Source: Pseudomonas cerasi
Lineage (GTDB): Bacteria > Pseudomonadota > Gammaproteobacteria > Pseudomonadales > Pseudomonadaceae
NCBI RefSeq assembly: GCF_900074915.1
Contig: NZ_LT222319.1
Coordinates: forward strand, 5,695,001-5,759,000
Direction of reading: 5' to 3'
Length of the DNA: 64,000 nt
Program-made: the position numbers and the translations under genes
In this document: piece after piece, positions 1 to 9,062 of the stretch
Layout of the letters: every line of letters starts with the position of its first letter
Position numbering within the stretch: the first letter of the stretch is position 1
The notes under the pieces: generated by a model
Told to the model about the DNA's origin: nothing
Database searches by the model: none
Seen by the model: the letters and a program-made list of their open reading frames with translations, nothing else

Positions 1-958
1 CGGCTGCCTCCAGCTCACTGACCCACTGGGCAGTGGCCTTGAACACTGTCACCTGGCGAATCAAAGGAATCAGCTCGGCACGATGAGCCACTCGCAGCTT
101 GTTGGTCAGGAAGCGAGGATCTTCCGCCCACTGCGGCTGCCCCGCCACAGCGGCAAACTTCCTGAACTGACTGTCATTGCCGACAGTAAGGATCAGGTCG
201 CCATCGGCAGTGGGAAAATCCTGATAGGGCACGATGTTGGGATGAGCATTTCCCAAACGCTTGGGCGCTATTCCGGTAGTCAGGTAGTTCATGCCCTGGT
301 TGGCCAGACAGGCCACCTGTACATCCAGCAGCGCCATATCAATGTACTGGCCGATATCGCTTTGATCAAGATGGGCCAGAGCGGCGAGAATGGCCGTCGT
401 CGAATACAGACCCGTCAGGATGTCGGTCAATGCGACGCCGACCTTCACCGGCCCCGCACCCTCTTCACCATCGGGCAAGCCGGTAAGACTCATCAAGCCA
501 CCCAGCGCCTGAATCATGAAATCGTAACCCGGACGCCGCGCATACGGCCCGCTTTGCCCAAAGCCGGTAATGGAGCAATAGATCAGCCTCGGGTTGACCG
601 CCTTCAGCGACTCGTAATCCAGCCCGTAAGCCGCCAGCCCGTCGACCTTGAAGTTTTCGATCACGATGTCGGACTTCGCCGCCAGCTCGCGCACCAGCCT
701 TTGCCCTTCAGGGCGCGTGAAGTCGATAGTGACTGACTGTTTATTACGATTGGCGGACAGGTAATAGGCCGCCTCGGTAGTGTTCTGCCCCGCAGCATCC
801 TGAAGGAACGGCGGCCCCCATGAGCGAGTGTCATCGCCGCCCCCTGGGCGCTCGACCTTGATCACATCGGCGCCAAGGTCAGCAAGGATCTGTCCGGCCC
901 ATGGCCCGGCCAGGACTCTCGACAGGTCGAGCACCCGGATATGCGAAAGCGCGCCCAT
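1..958 (-). CDS. gcdG: Family III (CaiB/BaiF) CoA-transferase, 3' end beyond window
   Basis: The reverse strand is open from an ATG at 958 to the left edge, about 319 codons, so the C-terminus is missing. The protein begins MGALSHIRVLDLSRVLAGPW and contains LADLGADVIKVE, both hallmarks of class III CoA-transferases, then NFKVDGLAAYGLDYESLK and SITGFGQSGPYA further in. The family active-site Asp region lies in the stretch reading ALLDVQVA. In Pseudomonas the gene next to glutaryl-CoA dehydrogenase activates glutarate using succinyl-CoA (GcdG); that substrate assignment rests on the neighbour and not on residues. It follows gcdH on the same strand with a 12-base gap, so the two are probably co-transcribed. 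Confidence 0.88.
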   Translation of the reverse strand, partial: MGALSHIRVLDLSRVLAGPWAGQILADLGADVIKVERPGGGDDTRSWGPPFLQDAAGQNTTEAAYYLSANRNKQSVTIDFTRPEGQRLVRELAAKSDIVIENFKVDGLAAYGLDYESLKAVNPRLIYCSITGFGQSGPYARRPGYDFMIQALGGLMSLTGLPDGEEGAGPVKVGVALTDILTGLYSTTAILAALAHLDQSDIGQYIDMALLDVQVACLANQGMNYLTTGIAPKRLGNAHPNIVPYQDFPTADGDLILTVGNDSQFRKFAAVAGQPQWAEDPRFLTNKLRVAHRAELIPLIRQVTVFKATAQWVSELEAA

Positions 959-970
959 GATCAGCCCTCC

Positions 971-2152
971 TTAATAGAAAGCCTGAATGCCGGTCTGCGC
1001 ACGCCCCAGAATCAACGCATGCACGTCGTGCGTGCCTTCGTAGGTATTCACAACCTCCAGGTTGACCAGATGCCTGGCGATGCCGAACTCATCCGAGATG
1101 CCATTGCCGCCCAGCATGTCGCGAGCCATGCGCGCGATATCCAGCGACTTGCCGCACGAGTTGCGCTTCATGATCGAGGTGATCTCCACGGCAGCCGTAC
1201 CTTCGTCCTTCATGCGCCCCAGACGCAGGCAACCCTGCAAGGCCAGAGTGATTTCGGTCTGCATGTCTGCCAGCTTCTTCTGGATCAGCTGATTGGCCGC
1301 CAACGGACGGCCGAATTGCTGGCGATCCAGGGTGTACTGCCGCGCGGTGTGCCAGCAGAATTCTGCAGCACCCAGCGCGCCCCAGGAAATGCCATACCGT
1401 GCCGAGTTGAGGCAGGTGAACGGCCCCTTCAGACCGCGCACGTCGGGGAAGATGTTCTCTTCGGGCACGAACACGTTATCCATGACGATCTCGCCGGTGA
1501 TCGATGCGCGCAAACCGACCTTGCCGTGGATGGCCGGAGCGCTCAGGCCTGCCCAGCCTTTTTCGAGAACGAAACCGCGGATATCGCCGGCATCGTCCTT
1601 GGCCCACACCACGAACACATCAGCGATCGGGCTGTTGGTGATCCACATCTTGCTGCCGCTCAAGCGGTAACCACCCTCGACGCTCCGGGCGCGGGTGATC
1701 ATCGCCCCAGGGTCGGACCCATGATCGGGCTCGGTCAGGCCGAAGCAACCGATCCATTCGCCAGAAGCCAGTTTGGGCAGGTACTTCTGTTTCTGGGCCT
1801 GCGTACCGAACTCGTTGATCGGCACCATGACCAGCGAGGACTGCACACTCATCATCGAACGGTAGCCCGAATCGATACGTTCGACTTCACGCGCGATCAG
1901 CCCATAACACACGTAATTCAGACCGCTGCCACCGAACTCTTCCGGGATGGTCGCCCCCAAGAGCCCCACCTCGCCCATCTCGCGAAAGATGGCCGGGTCG
2001 GTTTTCTCGTGACGGAATGCTTCCAGCACGCGCGGGGCCAGCTTGCTCTGGGCGAACTGCTCGGCCGTGTCGCGGACCATGCGCTCTTCTTCGGTGAGCT
2101 GTTGATCCAGCAACAAGGGGTCAATCCAGTTAAAGCTTGCCTTACCGCTCAT
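971..2152 (-). CDS. gcdH: Glutaryl-CoA dehydrogenase
   Basis: This 393-aa acyl-CoA dehydrogenase would oxidise and decarboxylate glutaryl-CoA to crotonyl-CoA in lysine/glutarate breakdown, using FAD and passing electrons to ETF. Signature stretches are CFGLTEPDHGSDP and MWITNSPIADVFVVWAKD in the middle, and LGGNGISDEFGIARHLVNLE near the end. The catalytic base is in NTYEGTHDVHALILGRA, with Glu at about residue 372. Length matches the family. The start MSGKASFNWIDPL is typical. It is upstream of gcdG in the same operon, and the divergent neighbour is the remains of its likely LysR regulator. Confidence 0.95.
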   Translation of the reverse strand: MSGKASFNWIDPLLLDQQLTEEERMVRDTAEQFAQSKLAPRVLEAFRHEKTDPAIFREMGEVGLLGATIPEEFGGSGLNYVCYGLIAREVERIDSGYRSMMSVQSSLVMVPINEFGTQAQKQKYLPKLASGEWIGCFGLTEPDHGSDPGAMITRARSVEGGYRLSGSKMWITNSPIADVFVVWAKDDAGDIRGFVLEKGWAGLSAPAIHGKVGLRASITGEIVMDNVFVPEENIFPDVRGLKGPFTCLNSARYGISWGALGAAEFCWHTARQYTLDRQQFGRPLAANQLIQKKLADMQTEITLALQGCLRLGRMKDEGTAAVEITSIMKRNSCGKSLDIARMARDMLGGNGISDEFGIARHLVNLEVVNTYEGTHDVHALILGRAQTGIQAFY

Positions 2153-2305
2153 GCCAGTTCCTCGCGTTCAGATGAAATCCTGCAGTGATCCTAGTCCTGG
2201 CCCATGCCAGCGACAAACGAGGTTTTATCAAGCATGTGTGCTAATTTCTCACTCCGAGGCACAGAAAGGCGCTCCAAAACAAAAATACCAGTGAGAAGAA
2301 AGTAC

Positions 2306-3229
2306 ATGAGACGCAAGATACCCAGCACGATTGCACTGGTCAGCTTCGAGGCAGCCGCCCGCCACGAGAGCTTCACCAAGGCCGCTCATGAGCTGTCCCT
2401 CACGCAAGGCGCCGTGTGTCGGCAAATCGGCGGGCTGGAAGAGTTTCTCGGCGTCGAGCTGTTCCGGCGTTAGCGCAGGGGCGTAAAGCTCACGGAAGCC
2501 GGGCTTTCCTATAGCCGTCGTGTTTCCCAGCAACTGGACGCGGTCGAGCGCGATACACTGTCGGTCATGGGCCAACAAGGCGCCAATGCCATCGAGCTCG
2601 CCGTGGTGCCGACCTTCGGCACTCAATGGCTGCTGCCGCGCCTGAAGGACTTCCAGCACAAGCATCCCGACGTCACGGTCCACCTGACCAACCGCACCCG
2701 CCCATTCCTGTTTGCCGACACCGACTTCGATGCCGCCATCTATTTTGGCGATGCCGACTGGTCCGGCACCCAGTCGCATCGACTGATGAGCGAAAACTCC
2801 ATGCCGGTCTGCAGCCCCTCTTTTCTTGAAGGTCGCGACAGTCTGGGAGCACGTGAACTGGCCGAACTGCCGCTGCTGCAACAGACCACCCGGCCCTACG
2901 CCTGGCGCCAATGATTCAATGCGCAGGATCTGGATGTCGCACGCGACATGACCGGTCCGCGCTACGAGCTGTTCTCGATGCTGGCGCAGGCGGCCATGCA
3001 TGACATGGGCATTGCTCTGATTCCCCCCTTCCTCATTCAACGCGAACTGCAGGAAAAGCGTCTGGTGATCGCGAACACTCGGTCGCTGCCCGGCAGCAAG
3101 GCCTATCACCTGATGATTCCTGAGCGCAAAGTTGAATCGGCATCGCTGACTGCGTTTCGTGACTGGCTAATCGAACAGGCCAGGACTTACCAGTTGCCCC
3201 AGGAAAAATCCGACCAATATCTCAGGTAG
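2306..3229 (+). pseudogene. gcdR: LysR-type regulator (gcdR-like) with two in-frame stop codons
   Basis: Read in one frame from ATG 2306, this is a complete LysR regulator of about 307 codons. The N-terminal helix-turn-helix is clear (ALVSFEAAARHESFTKAAHE, then LTQGAVCRQIGGLEEFLGVE) and the effector domain continues to LPQEKSDQYLR. A TAG at 2471-2473 interrupts it straight after LFRR, and a TGA at 2912-2914 follows YAWRQ, where the family has a Trp before FNAQDLDV. There is no frameshift: both lesions are single-base-type nonsense changes. GTG 2291 is an in-frame alternative start. It lies divergent from gcdH, the position of the glutarate regulator GcdR in P. putida as I recall. Without readthrough no functional protein is expected. 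Confidence 0.9.
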
Positions 3230-3634
3230 CCCATAGCTGTTGGCACCTACAGATATAAACTTATGTCGCCCTTAAGTAACTTCAGATCGCGCACAGAAAA
3301 CGGGACATAACCCTTTATTTATAGGGTCTATAGGTCGATACGGCGCATTTATCGGATTTTCGGCAGAAAAACTTTTATCACCTGTTTTTCGTAAGGAATA
3401 TCGCCGCAACCCATACAGACAAAGGGCCCTGTCGAATAAGTGCGACAATAGGTCACAGTGTGACTTGTAGTTCACCTATAGTTTCGTTACAGAATGTATT
3501 GAAGCCTGCAAACTTCGCCTGCAAAATGCCCCGCCCCTGCTGCAAAGGGGTGTGCTGATTGGCCAAGCCAGACGCACCAGCCGTAGTGCACTGGCCTACA
3601 TACGAACGATAAAAAATCGCGCAGGAGATTTGTC
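3230..3634. other. 405-bp intergenic region upstream of pntAA
   Basis: No coding region is supported here. The stretch is less GC-rich than its flanks and should hold the pntAA promoter. A weak dyad ACCCT...AGGGT lies near 3309-3330. I could not fix a promoter or regulator site with confidence. Confidence 0.4.
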
Positions 3635-4756
3635 GTGCACATTGGCGTTCCTCTCGAAACACAAGCGGGCGAAACCCGGGTAGCTGCTACTCCGGAAACC
3701 ATCAAAAAACTGATCAGCCAGGGTCACCGGGTTACGGTGCAAAGCGGCGCAGGCCTTCATGCCAGCGTTCCAGACAGCGCTTACGAGGCTGCTGGCGCGG
3801 TGATCGGTGACACGCACCAGACCTATGCGGCCGAACTGATTCTCAAGGTCGTCGCACCTGACGAAGAGGCGCTGAGCCTGATCAAAAGCGGCTCGGTGGT
3901 CATCGGCATGCTCAACCCCTTCAACAACGAACTGATCGGCAAGATGGCCGCACGTGGCATTACCGCGTTCGCCCTGGAAGCCGCGCCGCGCACATCGCGG
4001 GCGCAAAGCCTTGATGTGCTGTCTTCGCAAGCCAACATTGCGGGCTATAAGGCAGTACTGCTCGCCTCGCATCACTACCCGCGCTTCATGCCTATGCTGA
4101 TGACCGCTGCCGGCACCGTCAAAGCTGCCCGGGTGCTGATCCTCGGCGCAGGCGTTGCCGGCCTGCAGGCCATTGCCACCGCCAAAAGACTTGGCGCCGT
4201 GGTAGAAGCTTCGGATGTGCGCCCGGCAGTGAAGGAGCAGATCGAGTCGCTGGGCGCGAAATTCATTGATGTGCCCTACGAGACCGACGAAGAGCGCGAA
4301 TGCGCCGAAGGCGTTGGCGGCTACGCGCGCCCTATGCCGGCCAGCTGGATGCAACGCCAGGCCGCCGCCGTGCATGAGCGCGCGAAACTGTCGGACATCG
4401 TCATCACGACCGCACTCATTCCCGGCCGCAAAGCCCCGGTGCTGCTCGGCGCAGAAACCGTGGCGCAGATGAAGCCCGGCTCGGTGGTGATTGACCTGGC
4501 CGCTGCACAAGGCGGCAACTGCCCGCTGACCGTTGCCGATCAAGTGGTTGTCGAGCACGGCGTGACCATCGTCGGCCACACCAACCTGCCCGCTCTGGTC
4601 GCCGCCGATGCATCGGCGCTCTACGCCCGCAACCTGCTGGACTTCATGAAGCTGCTGTTCGACAAGGACGGCACATTCTCGATCAACCTCGAAGACGACA
4701 TCGTCGCCGCATGCCTGATGTGCCGCGACGGACAAGTTGTCCGCAAGAACGGCTGA
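3635..4756 (+). CDS. pntAA: NAD(P) transhydrogenase subunit alpha, part 1
   Basis: The 373-aa protein is the soluble NAD(H)-binding domain I of the proton-translocating transhydrogenase, which moves hydride between NADH and NADP+ using proton motive force. It starts MHIGVPLETQAGETRVAATP at a GTG codon with an AGGAG ribosome site about 8 bases upstream. The dinucleotide fold is seen at VLILGAGVAGLQAIATAKRL, and the loop reading RTSRAQSLDVLSSQANIAGY is conserved in the family. It ends shortly before pntAB; this split alpha chain is the usual arrangement in Pseudomonas. Confidence 0.96.
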   Translation: MHIGVPLETQAGETRVAATPETIKKLISQGHRVTVQSGAGLHASVPDSAYEAAGAVIGDTHQTYAAELILKVVAPDEEALSLIKSGSVVIGMLNPFNNELIGKMAARGITAFALEAAPRTSRAQSLDVLSSQANIAGYKAVLLASHHYPRFMPMLMTAAGTVKAARVLILGAGVAGLQAIATAKRLGAVVEASDVRPAVKEQIESLGAKFIDVPYETDEERECAEGVGGYARPMPASWMQRQAAAVHERAKLSDIVITTALIPGRKAPVLLGAETVAQMKPGSVVIDLAAAQGGNCPLTVADQVVVEHGVTIVGHTNLPALVAADASALYARNLLDFMKLLFDKDGTFSINLEDDIVAACLMCRDGQVVRKNG

Positions 4757-4766
4757 GGACACACCA

Positions 4767-5090
4767 ATGGAAGAGCTGATTTCCCCCGGCGTCTACAACC
4801 TGATCATTTTCGTACTGGCGATTTATGTCGGCTACCACGTGGTCTGGAACGTCACGCCTGCGCTGCACACGCCACTCATGGCGGTCACCAATGCCATCTC
4901 TGCCATCGTTATCGTAGGTGCCATGCTAGCCGCCGCGCTCACGGTCACACCGCTGGGCAAGACCATGGGCACGCTGGCGGTCGCACTGGCAGCCGTGAAC
5001 GTGTTTGGCGGGTTTCTGGTCACTCGGCGGATGCTGGAAATGTTCAGGAAAAAGGCCCCCAAGGCAAAGGATGAGGCGCCCAAGTCATGA
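4767..5090 (+). CDS. pntAB: NAD(P) transhydrogenase subunit alpha, part 2
   Basis: A 107-aa membrane subunit that forms part of the proton channel (domain II). It starts MEELISPGVYNLIIFVLAIY and has about three hydrophobic segments, around residues 9-25, 38-60 and 66-88, then a charged tail rich in Lys (RKKAPKAKDEAPKS). ATG 4767 is 11 bases after the pntAA stop. Its last codons overlap the pntB start (ATGA at 5087-5090), which implies translational coupling. Confidence 0.95.
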   Translation: MEELISPGVYNLIIFVLAIYVGYHVVWNVTPALHTPLMAVTNAISAIVIVGAMLAAALTVTPLGKTMGTLAVALAAVNVFGGFLVTRRMLEMFRKKAPKAKDEAPKS

Positions 5091-6541
5091 GCATGAATCT
5101 GGTTACCCTGCTGTACCTGATCGCATCGATCTGCTTCATCCAGGCACTCAAAGGCTTGTCGCACCCGACCACCTCGCGCCGTGGCAACCTGTTCGGCATG
5201 CTCGGTATGGGCCTGGCGGTCATCACCACGATCGGCCTGGTCTTCAAGCTCGCGGCACTGTCTACCGCTGAAGGGACCAGCGCGGGGATCGGCTACATCG
5301 TAGTCGGCCTGCTGGTGGGCGGAACCGCTGGCTCGATCATGGCCAAGCGAGTCGAGATGACCAAAATGCCGGAGCTGGTGGCATTCATGCACAGCATGAT
5401 CGGCCTGGCCGCGGTGTTCATCGCTATCGCTGCAGTCGTCGAGCCTCAATCACTGGGCATCGTTCGCAATCTGGGCGATGCGATTCCGGCCGGCAACCGT
5501 CTGGAGCTGTTCCTCGGGGCAGCCATCGGTGCGATCACCTTCTCGGGTTCGGTCATCGCTTTCGGCAAACTCTCGGGCAAGTACAAATTTCGCCTCTTTC
5601 AAGGCGCACCGGTACAGTTTTCCGGCCAGCACACGCTCAATCTGGTCCTTGGCCTGGCCACGCTGTTCTTCGGCCTGACCTTCATGTTCACCGGCAGCCT
5701 CACTGCCTTTGCGATCATGCTGGCGCTGGCCTTCGTCATCGGTGTGTTGCTGATCATCCCGATTGGCGGGGCCGACATGCCGGTAGTGGTCTCGATGCTC
5801 AACAGCTATTCAGGCTGGGCAGCCGCCGGTATCGGCTTTTCGCTGAACAACTCGATGCTGATCATCGCGGGCTCGCTGGTGGGCTCCTCGGGCGCGATTC
5901 TCTCCTACATCATGTGCAAGGCGATGAACCGCTCGTTCTTCAACGTGATCGGCGGCGGCTTCGGCGGCGCAACGGACTCGGCAGGCCCGGCGGGTGCAAA
6001 GGAAGCACGCCCGGTGAAGTCCGGCTCGGCAGACGACGCAACCTTCTTGCTGACCAACGCCGACACGGTGATCATCGTGCCCGGTTACGGCCTGGCAGTG
6101 GCTCGCGCCCAGCACGCGCTCAAGGAACTGACCGAGAAGCTCGTCCACCGCGGCGTCACCGTGAAGTACGCCATTCACCCGGTGGCCGGACGCATGCCTG
6201 GGCACATGAACGTGCTGCTGGCCGAAGCCGAAGTGCCTTACGACCAAGTGTTCGAGATGGACGACATCAACTCCGAATTCGGTCAGGCCGATGTGGTGCT
6301 GGTGCTCGGTGCCAACGACGTGGTCAACCCGGCCGCCAAGAACGATCCGAAATCCCCTATCGCCGGGATGCCCATCCTGGAGGCGTTCAAGGCCAAGACC
6401 ATCATCGTCAACAAACGCTCGATGGCCAGTGGTTACGCGGGTCTGGATAACGAATTGTTCTACCTGGATAAAACCATGATGGTGTTCGGAGACGCCAAAA
6501 AGGTGATCGAGGACATGGTGAAGGCCGTCGAAAACGCCTAG
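5087..6541 (+). CDS. pntB: NAD(P) transhydrogenase subunit beta
   Basis: The 484-aa protein joins a multi-helix membrane domain (roughly residues 1-270) to a C-terminal NADP(H)-binding domain. The nucleotide fold is VIIVPGYGLAVARAQHALKE, followed by YAIHPVAGRMPGHMNVLLAE and, near the end, INKRS-type sequence IIVNKRSMASGYAGLDNELF. These match PntB. It closes the pntAA-pntAB-pntB operon and is followed by a clear hairpin terminator at 6561-6592. Confidence 0.97.
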   Translation: MSMNLVTLLYLIASICFIQALKGLSHPTTSRRGNLFGMLGMGLAVITTIGLVFKLAALSTAEGTSAGIGYIVVGLLVGGTAGSIMAKRVEMTKMPELVAFMHSMIGLAAVFIAIAAVVEPQSLGIVRNLGDAIPAGNRLELFLGAAIGAITFSGSVIAFGKLSGKYKFRLFQGAPVQFSGQHTLNLVLGLATLFFGLTFMFTGSLTAFAIMLALAFVIGVLLIIPIGGADMPVVVSMLNSYSGWAAAGIGFSLNNSMLIIAGSLVGSSGAILSYIMCKAMNRSFFNVIGGGFGGATDSAGPAGAKEARPVKSGSADDATFLLTNADTVIIVPGYGLAVARAQHALKELTEKLVHRGVTVKYAIHPVAGRMPGHMNVLLAEAEVPYDQVFEMDDINSEFGQADVVLVLGANDVVNPAAKNDPKSPIAGMPILEAFKAKTIIVNKRSMASGYAGLDNELFYLDKTMMVFGDAKKVIEDMVKAVENA

Positions 6542-6560
6542 CCTGACCCCGCTCCATTGA

Positions 6561-6592
6561 AGCCCCGGCTCGCTTGGCGACCGGGGCTTTTT
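6561..6592 (+). terminator. Intrinsic terminator after pntB
   Basis: A stem of GCCCCGG pairing with CCGGGGC encloses a loop of about 12 bases and is followed directly by TTTTT. It lies 20 bases after the pntB stop codon. Confidence 0.85.
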
Positions 6593-6720
6593 ACATTCCG
6601 CGTAACAGTGTTTTGCGCTGGAACCCGCTAATTAGAGCGGTCAAATGCGACCTTGGTAGCAGGACGAAGATCGGCCAAGGCTCTAGACTTGTCGTTCGCT
6701 TCTATCTACGAGACAGACCC

Positions 6721-8214
6721 ATGTACCGTGACCGTATCCGCCGGCCCTCCCTGATGAGCAAGGTTATGAGCGCAGCCGACGCTGCCGCCTTGATTGAAGA
6801 CGGCATGACCGTCGGCATGAGTGGCTTCACCCGTGCAGGCGAAGCCAAGGCTGTGCCCCACGCGCTGGCCGAGCGCGCCAAAGTGACGCCGCTGAAAATC
6901 AGCCTGATGACCGGCGCCAGTCTGGGCAATGACCTGGACAAGCAGCTGACCGAGTCCGGTGTACTGTCCCGGCGCATGCCCTTTCAGGTCGACAGCACGC
7001 TGCGCAAGGCGATCAACAACGGCACGGTGATGTTCATCGATCAGCATTTGTCCGACACCGTCGAGCTGCTGCGCAATCGGCAGATCAAGGCGGTGGACCT
7101 GGCCGTGATCGAATGCGTGGCGATCACCGAAGAGGGCCATCTGGTGCTGAGCACCTCCGTGGGCAACTCGGCCAGCTTTGCCATCCTGGCCAAACAGGTC
7201 ATCGTGGAAATCAACCTGTCACAGCCACTCGAGCTTGAAGGTCTGCACGACATCTATATACCCAGCTACAGACCGACACGCCTGCCGATTCCAGTCCTGG
7301 AGGCAGATTCGCGTATCGGCAGCCACGCGGTGAAGATCGATCCGGCAAAAATAGTCGGCATTGTCATCAGCAACCAGTCTGACTCGCCCTCCACGGTAAC
7401 GCCGCCTGACGCCGACACTCAGGCCATTGCCAATCATCTGGTGGAGTTCTTCAAGAAAGAAGTGCGCGAAGACCGGCTGACCGACAAGCTGATGCCATTG
7501 CAGGCCGGGATAGGCAACATTGCCAACGCCGTGATGCACGGCCTGCTGGCGTCTCCCTTCACCGACCTGACGATGTACTCCGAGGTGCTGCAGGACTCGA
7601 CATTCGACCTGTTCGATGCAGGCAAACTGACCTTTGCCTCGGGCAGCTCCATGACCTTGTCGGCGGCCAAGCACGCTGAGGTCTTTGCCGACTTCAATCG
7701 CTACAAATCCAGGCTGGTACTGCGCCCGCAGGAAATCTCCAACCACCCCGAGGTGATCCGTCGCCTGGGTATCATCGGGATCAATACCGCGCTGGAGTTC
7801 GACCTGTACGGCAATGTGAACTCCACCCACATCTGCGGGACTCGCATGATGAACGGCATTGGCGGTTCCGGGGACTTCTCGCGCAACGCGCACCTGGCGA
7901 TCTTCGTCACCAAATCGATCGCCAAAGGTGGCGCGATCTCCAGCGTCGTGCCGATGGTCAGCCATGTCGACCACACCGAACACGATGTCGACATCCTGGT
8001 CACCGAGCAGGGCCTGGCGGACCTGCGCGGTCTGGCGCCACGCGAACGTGCGCGAGTGATCATCGATAACTGCGTGCATCCGGATTATCGCGATGCGCTG
8101 AACACCTATTTCAGTGCCGCTTGCGCCGTGGGCGGACATACCCCGCACATCCTGCGCGAAGCACTGAGTTGGCACATCAACCTGGAAGAAACCGGGCGCA
8201 TGCTGCCAGCCTGA
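6721..8214 (+). CDS. Acetyl-CoA hydrolase / succinyl-CoA:acetate CoA-transferase family
   Basis: A 497-aa member of the Cat1/AarC/YgfH family, which moves CoA between short acyl-CoAs and acetate or succinate, or hydrolyses acetyl-CoA. The catalytic glutamate is probably Glu288 in TMYSEVLQDSTFDLFDAGKL. Other family blocks are VGMSGFTRAGEAKAVP near the start, ICGTRMMNGIGGSGDF, and HVDHTEHDVDILVTEQGLAD near the end. ATG 6721 (MYRDRIRRPSLMSK) fits the family start; longer in-frame extension upstream is unlikely to be real. Substrate cannot be told from sequence. A CoA-transferase near pnt and gcd genes fits acyl-CoA metabolism. Confidence 0.92.
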   Translation: MYRDRIRRPSLMSKVMSAADAAALIEDGMTVGMSGFTRAGEAKAVPHALAERAKVTPLKISLMTGASLGNDLDKQLTESGVLSRRMPFQVDSTLRKAINNGTVMFIDQHLSDTVELLRNRQIKAVDLAVIECVAITEEGHLVLSTSVGNSASFAILAKQVIVEINLSQPLELEGLHDIYIPSYRPTRLPIPVLEADSRIGSHAVKIDPAKIVGIVISNQSDSPSTVTPPDADTQAIANHLVEFFKKEVREDRLTDKLMPLQAGIGNIANAVMHGLLASPFTDLTMYSEVLQDSTFDLFDAGKLTFASGSSMTLSAAKHAEVFADFNRYKSRLVLRPQEISNHPEVIRRLGIIGINTALEFDLYGNVNSTHICGTRMMNGIGGSGDFSRNAHLAIFVTKSIAKGGAISSVVPMVSHVDHTEHDVDILVTEQGLADLRGLAPRERARVIIDNCVHPDYRDALNTYFSAACAVGGHTPHILREALSWHINLEETGRMLPA

Positions 8215-8534
8215 ACAGGACAGTTGGAAGTGAGCAAGCGCTTTTCCGATTCACTTTCAGCTGGCACCCAAGGGCTTATGGAAAAACTGTACTGCTGTAC
8301 CGGTCATAAAACTGCCTTGAAAGGTCAAAATCACCACAATCGACCACAAAATGCACTCATAAAGTGCAGACCGGTACAGTTGCCCCATTTATGAACAAAA
8401 CAGTGTCCAATCACAGTTAACTGAACCCTCACAATACAGGTGAACTGTGTCTATGGAAGCTGGACGCACGCGAGGAAAATGGGCACCAGTCAAGCAACTC
8501 ACTTATCCCGCCACAAGCGGAAGGAAGTCACACC
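8215..8534. promoter_or_regulatory. 320-bp intergenic region with CTGTAC repeats
   Basis: No gene is seen. CTGTAC occurs as a direct repeat at 8287-8292 and 8295-8300 (period 8). The 11-mer CTGTACCGGTC at 8295-8305 recurs inverted as GACCGGTACAG at 8369-8379. The arrangement looks like a regulator-binding region for the downstream DUF1127 gene. Which protein binds is unknown. Confidence 0.5.
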
Positions 8535-8750
8535 ATGGAACGTACAATCAGTTCCGATCTGTTCAGCGAAAGCACCGTTACCACCGCAAAAGCCTCTCTG
8601 CCTCTGCGCGTATTCGCCAACCTGATGCTCTGGCAGCGTCGCCTGTCCAGCCGCCACCAGCTGGCCCGTCTGGATGCACGCCTGCTGGCTGACGCCGGTA
8701 TCAGCGAATCCCAGCGTTATGAAGAGCTGAGCAAGCCGTTCTGGCGCTAA
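8535..8750 (+). CDS. DUF1127 small protein
   Basis: The 71-aa protein starts MERTISSDLFSESTVTTAKA and ends with a compact DUF1127-like segment from about residue 28: LMLWQRRLSSRHQLARLDAR then LLADAGISESQRYEELSKPF. Such small, Arg-rich proteins occur widely in proteobacteria. Some short members in other species act in RNA turnover and phosphate uptake; no role is shown here. The gene stands alone, with an intrinsic terminator about 60 bases after the stop codon and unusual CTGTAC repeats upstream. Confidence 0.85.
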   Translation: MERTISSDLFSESTVTTAKASLPLRVFANLMLWQRRLSSRHQLARLDARLLADAGISESQRYEELSKPFWR

Positions 8751-8811
8751 ACATGCGCCCGCTGGTCCTTGACCTCTAGGTCTCCCACCAGCAACCCGAA
8801 TTGCTTCATAC

Positions 8812-8847
8812 AAAACCCGTCTCAGGCAACCGAGACGGGTTTTGTCG
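8812..8847 (+). terminator. Intrinsic terminator after DUF1127 gene
   Basis: AAAACCCGTCTC pairs with GAGACGGGTTTT across the short loop AGGCAACC. The T-tract completes it on the + strand; the A-run on the other side makes it potentially bidirectional. Confidence 0.88.
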
Positions 8848-9062
8848 TTTCAGGGGCAGATTCAGAGCGCGCCCGCCAAACCAGTACAGATTTAACAAAA
8901 TCAAAATACGGCAGGTACAGTCATCAAATATTGCAAACTGTGTAAGCCGAAACCGTCGACCTTCATGACAACTGCAGTATGGGTGGGATAGTCTAGCGCT
9001 CTACCTCAGCCCTTCGGCTTCGCAGGCAGTATGTGCCCACTTTTCCACAACGGAACTCGATC
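8848..9062. promoter_or_regulatory. Upstream region of DUF2388 array
   Basis: This leader holds two more GTACAG hexamers, at 8884-8889 and 8915-8920, the same motif (reverse orientation) seen before the DUF1127 gene. The stretch between and after them is AT-rich and is probably the promoter of the DUF2388 cluster. Confidence 0.4.

Noticed and set aside
941..2188. Long open frame (415 codons) on the + strand opposite gcdH
   Set aside because: It is antisense to a well-supported acyl-CoA dehydrogenase gene and its sequence matches no family; high GC creates such shadows.
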